A stretch of 64,000 nucleotides of DNA from JAFGPL01 sp963781805 (GTDB lineage: Bacteria > Bacteroidota > Bacteroidia > Bacteroidales > UBA10428). Each line of letters opens with the position of its first letter. Within the stretch, counting starts at the first letter, position 1. The notes under the pieces are model-generated. The model was not told the DNA's origin. It saw only the letters and a program-made list of their open reading frames with translations, and ran no database searches. A program made the position numbers and the translations under genes. The stretch lies in contig CAWAHF010000004.1 in NCBI GenBank assembly GCA_963781805.1, forward strand, positions 5,642,001-5,706,000. Reading direction: 5' to 3'. Positions 1 through 7,959 of this stretch are shown piece by piece.

Positions 1-22
1 TAGTTCATTTGAAGGTATTAAT

Positions 23-1330
23 TTATTGAATCACATTAAAATGTTCCGGCACCCCGGTTTCAAAGGGATTTTCGGGATCGGCGCTCCATTCGAACCAACC
101 ACCATCATAAACCGATACTTTTGGCCAACCCATAAGCCAGGCATTCAGCCAGGCTTCACTTCCACGCCAGCCTGTTCCGCAATAAAATGCCAGGTGTTTG
201 TCGGGTGTTATTCCGTTTTTTATCCATTTATCCTCTATTTCGTGATATTCACGAGTGGTATGGTCGAAGTTTCTGTAGTTTTCCATATGATAGGCATCGC
301 TGCCGCAATCTGCAAAAATTGCTCCCGGAATGCGACCTTTGGGTTCGATGTAATTATAGCCGCTTACTTCACCAATGTATTCTGCCCAGCTTCTTACACA
401 CACCAGTTCTGCATTTACAGCTTTGAGCATTTCTTTTGCTTCAGGAGTATCAACTGCCAGCTCGGGATTCGCCGGAATGTTAGCTCCAAATTCGGATACA
501 GGCTTTTTAGGTTCGTCAGCATAAGATATCTCATGGCCCTCGTCAATCCACGATTGAAATCCTCCATTAAGTATCCTTACATCTTTTATTCCCGCATACA
601 TCATAATAAAAGCGCAGCGAATTGCTCCGATGTCTCCTGCAGCACTGCCCGGAAATGGATCATTGTTAGCAGGATGCATGAATTTACCATATACAACTAC
701 GGTTGTTTCGGCCGTGATGCCATGTTGTTCAAAAGCTCTCTTTAACTCCCCGGGTGAGCGTCTGTTCCATGTTTCAGGCGCTTCGAGGGCAAGAGTATCC
801 ATATCGATAGCTCCCGGAATATGCCCGCTCAGATAGGCATCGCGGTTACGATAATGTGCATGCACAATCACATATTTATTGTTTTGATAACCGGCAGGTT
901 TTTCACCTGAAATAAGCATTTTTACCCAGTTTGCCGAAACAAGATGATTAAACCGTTTAAGGTGTTCCATTGGAAAAGAATTATCGGGTACCCATTCCGC
1001 AAGGAAATGATAATAGACCCGCACATTATTGTAGCCGGATTTAAGAAAACGGTTTGCAACTTTTTCTATTTCGTTTTTATGGTAACCGTATATTATGATT
1101 TCATCGTTGGGTAAAATTTCTTTGAACCTTACCATTTCAATCCAGTCCACATACTTAGTCCATTTAAACGGAAGGCTTTTGGCGCCTTTTATATGCCCTC
1201 CCCGTTTTTCATTCTGTAGAGCCCATCCATTGTATGCATCTACTGATCTGACATCAATCATCTTAAATGTTGATTGTTCCAGACTCGCTGCCAGCTCAGC
1301 AGTTGAGATTTCTTTAAATGCCTGAAGCAT
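23..1330 (-). CDS. Three-domain rhodanese sulfurtransferase (YnjE-like)
   Basis: The 435-residue protein has three rhodanese domains in a row, about residues 5-125, 135-275 and 295-425. Only the third has a catalytic loop with cysteine, CGTGWRG at C384. The first two have YGYHKN and YGKFMH at the equivalent loops and should be inactive. This three-domain layout, with only the last domain active and about the same length, is that of E. coli YnjE, a sulfurtransferase that moves persulfide sulfur. I see no signal peptide, so it is probably cytoplasmic. It reads away from the window edge with a DUF427 gene just upstream on the same strand, but the 31-base gap gives only weak support for an operon. 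The physiological sulfur acceptor cannot be read from sequence. Confidence 0.88.
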   Translation of the reverse strand: MLQAFKEISTAELAASLEQSTFKMIDVRSVDAYNGWALQNEKRGGHIKGAKSLPFKWTKYVDWIEMVRFKEILPNDEIIIYGYHKNEIEKVANRFLKSGYNNVRVYYHFLAEWVPDNSFPMEHLKRFNHLVSANWVKMLISGEKPAGYQNNKYVIVHAHYRNRDAYLSGHIPGAIDMDTLALEAPETWNRRSPGELKRAFEQHGITAETTVVVYGKFMHPANNDPFPGSAAGDIGAIRCAFIMMYAGIKDVRILNGGFQSWIDEGHEISYADEPKKPVSEFGANIPANPELAVDTPEAKEMLKAVNAELVCVRSWAEYIGEVSGYNYIEPKGRIPGAIFADCGSDAYHMENYRNFDHTTREYHEIEDKWIKNGITPDKHLAFYCGTGWRGSEAWLNAWLMGWPKVSVYDGGWFEWSADPENPFETGVPEHFNVIQ

Positions 1331-1361
1331 GCTTATTCCTTTCTAAATTTTAATCACTATT

Positions 1362-1646
1362 TCAATCGTCAATAACCTGAACACCTTTCCAAAAGGCAAC
1401 CCTGTCTTTTATACTCTGTGCCTCTATACTTGGTTCGGGGTAATACCAGACAGCATCTTTGTTTTGTTGTCCGTTAACCTCCAGATTGAAATAAGAAGCC
1501 GTGCCCTTCCATCCACAAACTGTATGCGTATCACTGTTTTTCAAATAAGATTTATTTACTGATGTCACAGGAAAGTAACTATTACCTTCCACATTTACAA
1601 TATCACTGCTTTCGGCAATGACTTTTCCGTTCCAGATTGCTTTCAT
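1362..1646 (-). CDS. DUF427 domain protein
   Basis: This 94-residue protein is a single DUF427 domain. It starts with the family pattern MKAIWNGKVIAES and has the conserved stretch CGWKGTASYF near the middle, followed by a WYYPEP segment. The family is a small beta fold of unknown biochemical role, found widely in bacteria and fungi. The length matches a stand-alone member. It lies 31 bases upstream of the rhodanese gene on the same strand and may be co-transcribed with it. No signal peptide or membrane segment is present. I do not assign a function beyond the family. Confidence 0.85.
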   Translation of the reverse strand: MKAIWNGKVIAESSDIVNVEGNSYFPVTSVNKSYLKNSDTHTVCGWKGTASYFNLEVNGQQNKDAVWYYPEPSIEAQSIKDRVAFWKGVQVIDD

Positions 1647-2516
1647 AACTCAATTTTATTTGATTGGATCATATTTTTATTGTCTTAATTAGCTCTGCAT
1701 GTTTTATGCATAAGTATCCTCATGATATATGTTCTGTTCTGATTGCACTGTTGATTTTGAATTGTACATACAGCACAACCTTTTTAGTCTTGAACAATTT
1801 TCATTGCAAGAATAGAAAAACTTATAGTAAAATAATTTCCCTGCCTTTTTGTTCAAATTGTAATAAACATTAACATTATTTTAGAATCAGTGAAGAATAA
1901 TTGTTTAACCAAACTAATCAATTACTGTAGAAAAAAATCAGCTAACCGGATATTTATTTTTTTTCATTTTGTAGTTACGACGGGTATTCCGGGATGAAAA
2001 ATATATAGCATATAACCTGCTTTGAATCGGCAGGCCTTGCTCCGCCGAAGCCCCGCCTGACCGCCTGCCTGAACTGCCGAACGGCAGGCCGGGACGGGCA
2101 GGTTCGCGAAGGCGATGTAGGCAGATATAAAGACATCCGACCAAAGGGAGTTCAGCGAAACCAGCCGAGGACAAAGGACGGGAGGAACTTTTTGGTCTGA
2201 TAATGGGTTGGTTGGAGTTTACTTACTACGTGCGTGAAATCGCTGTGCTAAGTTATTCACGTCGTTCATGAGATCGCTTCACTAAGTTATTCGCTTCGCT
2301 TTCCGATGAATCGGAACAGGCTTTAAAATTGCTTTGTTTTGTTTCAACCCCAGCCCTGACAGAAATTTTAATATAGCATAGCAGTATACAACAGCAACGG
2401 TAAATAACTGATTCAGGATAAAAAAACACAATTGAGTTTTAGAAACAACCGATCTGATGATAATTCGAATAATTTTGCAGGTATAAAATTACGTTTGATT
2501 ATAAATGAAATGAATT
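1647..2516. repeat. Intergenic region with GC-rich palindromes and a paired 30-mer repeat
   Basis: No gene is supported in these 870 bases. The middle (about 2025-2120) is sharply GC-rich against AT-rich surroundings. It holds the palindrome CTGCCGAACGGCAG at 2074-2087, nested in GCCTGCC (2063-2069) and GGCAGGC (2083-2089). Downstream are two imperfect copies of a 30-base unit, 2235-2264 and 2269-2298, sharing the core CTAAGTTATTC and offset by 34 bases. Such patches resemble dispersed intergenic repeats in Bacteroidota. A minus-strand open frame through 1938-2174 is rich in Arg, Gly and Pro and looks like a by-product of the base composition. Confidence 0.6.
2470..2477 (+). promoter_or_regulatory. 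Putative -7 promoter element before the SDR gene
   Basis: TAATTTTG fits the Bacteroidota -7 consensus TAnnTTTG and lies 39 bases before the start codon of the SDR gene. A good -33 TTTG at the ideal 19-base spacing is not evident, so the call rests on the -7 element and position. Confidence 0.4.
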
Positions 2517-3575
2517 ATGGTACAAATAGATAAAACAAAACCGGTTCTTGTAACAGGGGCAACTGGGTATGTTGCCGGATGGTTGGTAAAAAGACTTCTG
2601 GATGAGGGATTAACAGTGCATGCCGCGGTCAGAAACCCTGACGACAAACAGAAAATTGCCCATTTGGATGAAATGGCTGCGAAATCAAAAGGACATATTA
2701 CCTATTTTTCATCGGACTTATTAAAGGAAGGTTCGTATGCCGAAGCAATGAAGGGATGTGAGTTGGTTTATCATACCGCTTCACCATTTATAACTTACGT
2801 TAAAGACCCGCAAAAAGAGTTGATTGAACCAGCAGTAAAAGGAACAATCAATGTTCTGGAGGAGGCAAACAAAACAGCTTCTGTAAAACGAATAGTGGTT
2901 ACAAGCAGTTGTGCCGCAATCTATACCGATGCTATTGATTGCCAACATGCCCCCAATGGAATATTAACGGAAGATGTTTGGAATACCACATCCTCCCTGG
3001 AGTACCAACCCTATTCTTATTCTAAAACCCTTGCCGAGAAAAAGGCATGGGAAATCAATCAGGCACAAAACCGATGGGATTTAATAACGATCAATCCCAG
3101 CCTGGTATTGGGACCGGCGCTCAATAACACTCCTGTAAATTCGGAAAGTTTTAGAATTTTAAAGCAGTTAGGCGATGGAACGATGAAGTTAGGAGCTCCT
3201 AAATTGGGACTGGGAATGGTAGATGTAAGAGATGTTGCAGAAGCTCATTTTCAGGCAGGATTCAATCCCAATGCGCATAGACGATATATCACCTCGGGTC
3301 ATAATACCAATACGCTGGAACTGGCATTAACACTTTTACCTAAATACGGAGTCGACTATCCGCTGCCTAAAAAGGTACTGCCCAAATGGCTGCTGTTATT
3401 GGTGGGACCCATACTGAACAAAACGCTAAGCCGTAAATTCATCAGAAATAATGTAAATGTGGTTTGGAAAGCCGATAACTCAAAGATTAAAAAAGAGCTG
3501 GGAATTACGTTTCGGCCTGTTAGCGAGACAATGAATGATTCGTTTCAGTATTTAATTGACCACAAGATTATTTGA
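2517..3575 (+). CDS. Extended SDR, dihydroflavonol-4-reductase-like NAD(P)-dependent reductase
   Basis: A 352-residue extended short-chain dehydrogenase/reductase. The nucleotide-binding motif TGATGYVAG is at residues 13-21, VVTSSCAA carries the active-site serine at about 130, and the catalytic YxxxK is Y166 to K170 (YSYSK). The family resemblance is to plant-type dihydroflavonol reductases and yeast-type aldehyde/ketone reductases. It would reduce a carbonyl or act on a nucleotide-sugar-like substrate in the cytoplasm; the substrate cannot be read. It stands alone, with large non-coding gaps on both sides. The ATG start is preceded by a -7-like element. Confidence 0.88.
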   Translation: MVQIDKTKPVLVTGATGYVAGWLVKRLLDEGLTVHAAVRNPDDKQKIAHLDEMAAKSKGHITYFSSDLLKEGSYAEAMKGCELVYHTASPFITYVKDPQKELIEPAVKGTINVLEEANKTASVKRIVVTSSCAAIYTDAIDCQHAPNGILTEDVWNTTSSLEYQPYSYSKTLAEKKAWEINQAQNRWDLITINPSLVLGPALNNTPVNSESFRILKQLGDGTMKLGAPKLGLGMVDVRDVAEAHFQAGFNPNAHRRYITSGHNTNTLELALTLLPKYGVDYPLPKKVLPKWLLLLVGPILNKTLSRKFIRNNVNVVWKADNSKIKKELGITFRPVSETMNDSFQYLIDHKII

Positions 3576-4036
3576 TTGTTCCTGTTAGTGGAGTAAGGGC
3601 AGAATTGGGGAATAGGGAAATAGGGGAGAAAAGGAAATACCTAATTTCCCTGCTGGTTCGTGCTTATAGCTCCTACCTCCACATCTAGTTTAGACTTTAA
3701 AAAAAAACTGGTTCATTGAACAAGTTGGCGAATGGGCTTTTTTGTTTTTTAAAAAGAATTATATCCCTTCCATTTAAGATATTCGTAATAAGAAAATTTG
3801 TGTACCATTTCTGAGGGGCAAGAAAAGTTTTTTAGTCTTTCCGTACTGTTCGGGGGTTTCAACACCTGTTCTTAAAGACTGACCATATACTTATATAGAT
3901 TTTTTGAGTATATTTATGCTTTGATTGGAATATGAGAGATGTATGCTCTAAGCGTGATAAAAACAAGTGTGTTTTTTACTCTCCTCAAACCTTAAATTAT
4001 AAATGATTGTATACATTTTTTTAACTAACTAAAAAG
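3576..4036. other. Intergenic region without a recognised gene
   Basis: These 461 bases separate the SDR gene from the secreted esterase gene. I see purine-rich stretches near the SDR end, several A/T runs and no convincing open frame. An AT-rich stretch around 4000-4015 (TATACATTTTT) is close to the -7 consensus and may serve the downstream gene. No terminator with a clear stem and T-tract was found. Confidence 0.4.
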
Positions 4037-5713
4037 ATGAATGTAAATAGTAGATATCTGTTATTAAGCTTATTATTTATTACAATAGGTATTAATAATA
4101 TTTTTTGTACACAAACTCAAATCGAAATAAATAACAGTGAAAAAAAACTGCTTGCTCCTAAGGCTGTTTCCTATCAATGGTATTATAATGGCGAAAAATT
4201 AGACGGAGAAAATCTGCGCGAAATTGTGATTGAGAAATCGGGCGAATATGCAGTAATAACAGAAGATTTGGACGGTTCGTTAAAGTCGGTAGAAATTACC
4301 GTTGAAGTAACTGCAACATCTATCCGGAAAATATGGGTGATAGGCGATTCAACTGCTTCGACCTATTCCGGCTCCTTATTTCCGCGTACGGGCTGGGGAC
4401 AAGTGTTACAGGCTTTTTTCAGATCGGATAGTATTACGGTGATGAATAAAGCATTAAGCGGACGCAGTTCAAAAAGTTTTCTTACCGATGCAAATGGCTG
4501 GCCTGTTGTTCTGAGAGGACTAGCTAAGGGAGACTTCCTGTTTATACAGTTTGCACATAACGATGAAAAATCCGATGACACCACCAGATACACGGAACCT
4601 TATACTACTTTTAAATATTATTTATCTATTTATATTGACAGTGCAAGAAACAGGGGAGCATATCCGGTTTTATTAACTCCGGTAAATCGTAACAGCTGGA
4701 GCGGCGGTATGGTTACCAATTCTCACGGGGATTATCCGGCGGCAATGCGTCAATTGGCATCCGAGAAAAATGTTCCGTTGATTGATTTACTTGCAAAAAC
4801 TAAGGAACGGTGGGAAGAACTCGGACAGGATTATGTCACGAACAATATTTATATGAACCTGCCGGCAGGAATCTTTCCAAATTATCCTGATGGGAATAGT
4901 GATAATACCCATTTCCAGGAAGAAGGAGCATTCGAGGTTTGTAAACTGATCTATAAGGCTCTTAAAGAACAAAAAGTCGATACGGTTCTGAATATTATCG
5001 AACAAAATTCAGTGAATGCCGGATATGTGAAAGTTATGCCTGATCCCGTATTGAGCGCTACATTCACCGGCGCTGGTGTAAAAACAGAAGGAACTACTGT
5101 TGAAATTAAGGCAACACCCAAAACAGGATATGCAATTGATAGCTGGTTGGAAGCTGATACACTGTTAAGCATGAGCCATGAGTTATCCTTTCGTATGGAT
5201 ACGACTATACGTAAAATCACCGCTAAAATGGGAACAGGTTATGTGGTTACGCTTAGCCGGACGCCTAGTGCAGGAGGCACTGCCGCCGGTAATGGTTCTT
5301 TTCTGGTGGGTAGCCAGGTTACCATTACTGCTGTTCCAAACAATGGTTACAGATTTGTCAGCTGGAAGAAAAATGATCTGGAAGTAAGCACAGATTCTGC
5401 TTATACATTTTTAATGGGGGACAGTAATGAGTCTTATACTGCTGTTTTTGAGATTGCATCAACCATAAACATTTCAAATCAGCAAGTAAAAGAGGTAAAT
5501 GTGTATCTTACAAATCAGAATAACATTAAGATTGAATCAGGCGCTATTATTAATTTTGTGAAAATATATGACCCGAACGGTAAACTAATTAGAGTGGATA
5601 AAATAAATACGAACGATGCCGAAATTAGCCTTGATAAGTATTCAGGTATTGTATTGATTAAAATTGAAACGCAAGCCGGTACAGTGGTTAAAAAACTAGT
5701 AGTGCATAATTGA
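4037..5713 (+). CDS. Secreted rhamnogalacturonan acetylesterase-like SGNH hydrolase with T9SS sorting domain
   Basis: The 558-residue protein starts with a signal peptide (hydrophobic to about residue 24) and a short Ig-like segment (about 42-92). An SGNH esterase domain follows (98-310). Its blocks are visible: nucleophile S105 in GDST, G142 in SGRSS, N175 in AHND, and the D289/H292 pair in DNTH. This arrangement is that of rhamnogalacturonan acetylesterases, which remove acetyl groups from pectin backbones. Two InlB-type beta repeats follow (about 329-400 and 402-473). The last ~75 residues resemble a type IX secretion sorting domain (YDPNGKLI, ending in KKLVVHN). It should therefore be exported and surface-attached or released. 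Its role matches the pectin operon at 12-19 kb, although it is not adjacent. Confidence 0.85.
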   Translation: MNVNSRYLLLSLLFITIGINNIFCTQTQIEINNSEKKLLAPKAVSYQWYYNGEKLDGENLREIVIEKSGEYAVITEDLDGSLKSVEITVEVTATSIRKIWVIGDSTASTYSGSLFPRTGWGQVLQAFFRSDSITVMNKALSGRSSKSFLTDANGWPVVLRGLAKGDFLFIQFAHNDEKSDDTTRYTEPYTTFKYYLSIYIDSARNRGAYPVLLTPVNRNSWSGGMVTNSHGDYPAAMRQLASEKNVPLIDLLAKTKERWEELGQDYVTNNIYMNLPAGIFPNYPDGNSDNTHFQEEGAFEVCKLIYKALKEQKVDTVLNIIEQNSVNAGYVKVMPDPVLSATFTGAGVKTEGTTVEIKATPKTGYAIDSWLEADTLLSMSHELSFRMDTTIRKITAKMGTGYVVTLSRTPSAGGTAAGNGSFLVGSQVTITAVPNNGYRFVSWKKNDLEVSTDSAYTFLMGDSNESYTAVFEIASTINISNQQVKEVNVYLTNQNNIKIESGAIINFVKIYDPNGKLIRVDKINTNDAEISLDKYSGIVLIKIETQAGTVVKKLVVHN

Positions 5714-5827
5714 TTGAGGCGTTATACCAGTTCTTTATCTTAAATCTCCATACAACCGAAGTATGCAACTTCAACTTTTCTGCGTTTACTGGGATGTTTA
5801 CAACATTTTTAATCAATTGATAACGAT

Positions 5828-6200
5828 ATGAAACTACAAGTTGTTTTTATAGTGTTATTTGTTTTGTTATCAGGTTTCAGGTTTGATTTGGATGGGTCCT
5901 GGATTGAAACACAATAAGATAACATAATGCTATTTACCTGGCCGAATGACAATAGTCTGACACCTTCACCCGATTCAGTTGAGATTAATAAAATTCTCAA
6001 TTCTCAGATAGAAAATTAAACTTATATCAATAATTGCCTTAAAACTAATTTTAAAAGACTCTATTTCGTCTGATATGAAAACCGGATATTAAATCGGTTA
6101 CCGGATTATTCAAAGCTGTTACGAAAAAGGATTATCGCTCGAAGAAATCTGTTCAGTAAACTCATATATGCTTGTTATGAAAAGTGAATATTTTGATTAA
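5828..6200 (+). pseudogene. Decayed gene remnant with a GldB/DUF2268-like C-terminal fragment
   Basis: No intact frame exists here, but pieces read like protein. At 5828 a start codon opens 29 codons resembling a signal peptide (MKLQVVFIVLFVLLSGF) before a stop. From about 6021 a frame reads through DSISSDMKTGY, a stop at 6090-6092, then IGYRIIQSCYEKG and SLEEI, ending at 6200. The TGY-stop-IGYRIIQS segment resembles the C-terminal region of GldB/DUF2268-type proteins (xGxxIGxxIVxSY). I infer an inactivated gene with at least one in-frame stop. The assignment is tentative because the match is short. Confidence 0.35.
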
Positions 6201-6293
6201 GAAAATACGGGTCATAATTTTCTTCCAGGACAAAAAAATAGAATTACAGTCTCAGAAATTTTAGTACCTTGCCGGTTATAAGTAAAATTGAAA

Positions 6294-6301
6294 TATCTTT
6301 G
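6294..6301 (+). promoter_or_regulatory. Putative -7 promoter element before the MaoC gene
   Basis: TATCTTTG matches the Bacteroidota -7 consensus TAnnTTTG exactly, 68 bases before the chosen start of the MaoC-like gene. A CTTG at 6268-6271 could be the -33 element, with a 22-base spacer that is longer than ideal. Confidence 0.45.
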
Positions 6302-6369
6302 ATTCAATCAATTGTTGGTTATCAGGTATTTTGATTTATTGTATTCAACACCGGAATTCTATTAATCAA

Positions 6370-6840
6370 ATGAATATGGAGAAAATAATCATTAACAGTT
6401 ACCTGGAATTTGAGAAATTTGTCGGAAAAGAATTTGGAGTATCTGAATATCATAAAATTACCCAGGAACAAATAAATTTATTTGCTGATGCCACATTGGA
6501 TCATCAATGGATACATATTGATACGGAAAGAGCGAAAATCGAAAGTCCTTATAAGACAACGATTGCACACGGATATTTAAATCTTTCTATAATGCCCCAT
6601 TTGTGGAATCAAATGGTTCAGGTAAATAATATCAAGTTGCTGGTAAACTACGGAATTGAAAAACTCAGGTTTAATCAACCGGTTTTGGTTAACAGTGACG
6701 TAAGACTCAGGGCAAAACTGCACTCTCTTATCGATTTGAAAGGAATAACAAAAGCTGAAATCAAGGTTGTTCTTGAAATTAAGGATAATAAAAAACCGGC
6801 CCTGGATGGTTTACTGGTATTTTTGTACCATTTTATTTAA
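6370..6840 (+). CDS. MaoC-like (R)-hydratase / acyl dehydratase
   Basis: A single hot-dog fold MaoC-like domain of 156 residues. The hydratase signature is visible: D44 and H49 in DATLDHQWIHID (the D-x4-H catalytic pair), followed by AHGYL. The family hydrates or dehydrates enoyl thioesters; NodN-type members of this length are common stand-alone proteins. The frame is open further upstream to 6331, but MNMEK at 6370 gives the usual N-terminus length, so I chose it. It has its own -7 element. No pathway partner is adjacent: the next intact gene is a TetR regulator beyond a decayed LRR gene. Substrate unknown. Confidence 0.82.
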   Translation: MNMEKIIINSYLEFEKFVGKEFGVSEYHKITQEQINLFADATLDHQWIHIDTERAKIESPYKTTIAHGYLNLSIMPHLWNQMVQVNNIKLLVNYGIEKLRFNQPVLVNSDVRLRAKLHSLIDLKGITKAEIKVVLEIKDNKKPALDGLLVFLYHFI

Positions 6841-6886
6841 TATAACTATAAAGTCTCAGGAGGGATAACAGGATACCTGATTGTTC

Positions 6887-7234
6887 CGTTCCGGAAATGT
6901 CGTAACTTTTAAAAATCTTGATTGTAATCACAACCAGGTGTCATCACTTGATGTTTCGGATCTTACCGGTTAAGAATATTTTGATTGCGGATCCAATCAG
7001 TTGTATTCTCTTGATGTATCTGGTAATCTAGAATTATTGGAAATAAGATGTTATTCAAATCAATTTACTTCGGTTGATTTTACGAATAACTCCAAAATAA
7101 CAAATTTAGATTGTGGCGATAACCAATTAACTGCCTTGAATGTATCGGGTAATCCTGCATTATTGGTATTACAATGTTATAGTAACCAGCTAACATCCCT
7201 CGATATTAAAATGAAAAAAAAGAATCTTTTTTAG
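6887..7234 (+). pseudogene. Remnant of a leucine-rich-repeat protein
   Basis: One frame carries about five repeats of the Bacteroidota LRR pattern L-x-C-x-x-N-Q-L-x-x-L-D-V-S-x-N. Examples are NLDCNHNQVSSLDVS, then a stop at 6971-6973, then CGSNQLYSLDVSGN, CYSNQFTSVDFTNN, CGDNQLTALNVSGN and CYSNQLTSLD. The run is open after the stop but has no upstream start or signal peptide, and it ends abruptly in a lysine run. I infer the middle of a once longer, probably secreted LRR protein. The promoter of the next gene begins immediately after it. Confidence 0.7.
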
Positions 7235-7254
7235 GTTAAATTAAAAATGAATTA

Positions 7255-7279
7255 TATATTTGCATACCAAACGGTCGGT
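7255..7279 (+). promoter_or_regulatory. Promoter and TetR operator of the regulator gene
   Basis: TATATTTG at 7255-7262 matches the -7 consensus. It is followed directly by ACCAAACGGTCGGT (7266-7279), a near-palindrome ending two bases before the ATG at 7282. The predicted transcription start falls inside the palindrome, so the mRNA would be almost leaderless and a repressor bound here would block initiation. A related palindrome lies before the ABC genes at 7906-7919. Confidence 0.65.
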
Positions 7280-7281
7280 AT

Positions 7282-7887
7282 ATGAATGAAACAAAAAGCC
7301 ATATTCTGAATATTGCCCTGAAGCTATTCCTGCAGAAGAACTATAAGGAGGTCACAATGAAAGAAATTGTGGAAAAAACAGGGTTGTCGAAAGGTGCATT
7401 TTATCACTATTTTCAGAGTAAGGAAAAACTCTTTGAAGAAATCATTCAATTGTTTACAATCTCTTTATTTGGTTCCGATGATGCAAGGATAGAAAAAATG
7501 TCTTTATATGAATATTATCAGGAAAGGATAAAGGGAATCAATGAGTTTACGGGCAAATTTCTGGAAGATCAGGAGAAATCGACAGAAGATTTTTTCAATA
7601 TGAATTTTTTCTCATTGATTTTTGATGCACTTAAAATGTTCCCGGAGTTTCGTGCAAAAATGAAAGCGTTTCATAAAAAAGAACTGAATACCTGGATTTC
7701 AGTTATTAGTAAGGCTCGTAAAAATAATGAAATTAACTCCACCATGAGCGATAAGCAAATTGCAAAGTTATTTATGTATTCCAGTGACGGACTCGCTATG
7801 AACCTTACGCTGGATGACAATATGAAAAATTTGGAAAAGAAAATTTCAACATTATGGAGTAATTTTTATGAAAATTTAAAGGTATAA
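7282..7887 (+). CDS. TetR/AcrR-family transcriptional regulator
   Basis: A 201-residue TetR-type repressor. The N-terminal helix-turn-helix is at about residues 9-47, with the family pattern VTMKEIVEKTGLSKGAFYHY followed by FQSKEKLFEEI. The C-terminal 150 residues are the ligand-binding and dimer region, which diverges too much to predict a ligand. It lies 72 bases upstream of an ABC-2 exporter on the same strand. Palindromes of the ACCnAA..TCGGT type flank it before its own start and before the exporter. I infer that it represses both itself and the exporter. Confidence 0.9.
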   Translation: MNETKSHILNIALKLFLQKNYKEVTMKEIVEKTGLSKGAFYHYFQSKEKLFEEIIQLFTISLFGSDDARIEKMSLYEYYQERIKGINEFTGKFLEDQEKSTEDFFNMNFFSLIFDALKMFPEFRAKMKAFHKKELNTWISVISKARKNNEINSTMSDKQIAKLFMYSSDGLAMNLTLDDNMKNLEKKISTLWSNFYENLKV

Positions 7888-7905
7888 TTTTTTTTAACTT
7901 AATAA

Positions 7906-7919
7906 ACCGAATGTTCGGT
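7906..7919 (+). promoter_or_regulatory. Putative TetR operator before the ABC exporter
   Basis: ACCGAATGTTCGGT is a palindrome with ACCGAA/TTCGGT arms. It shares ACC.AA...TCGGT with the palindrome at 7266-7279 before the regulator gene. It lies 40 bases upstream of the ATP-binding protein gene, in the gap after the regulator. Two matching palindromes around a TetR-exporter pair support shared control. Confidence 0.65.
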
Positions 7920-7959
7920 ATGAACTATTTCAAAAATATTCACCTAGTTAAATAAGTTT

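Noticed and set aside
26..745. 239-codon open frame opposite the rhodanese gene
   Set aside because: It is antisense to a clear three-domain protein, and its translation has no recognisable motif or protein-like pattern.
1938..2174. 78-codon minus-strand frame in the GC-rich patch
   Set aside because: Its Arg/Gly/Pro-rich composition follows the GC-rich repeats; there is no conserved pattern or promoter.
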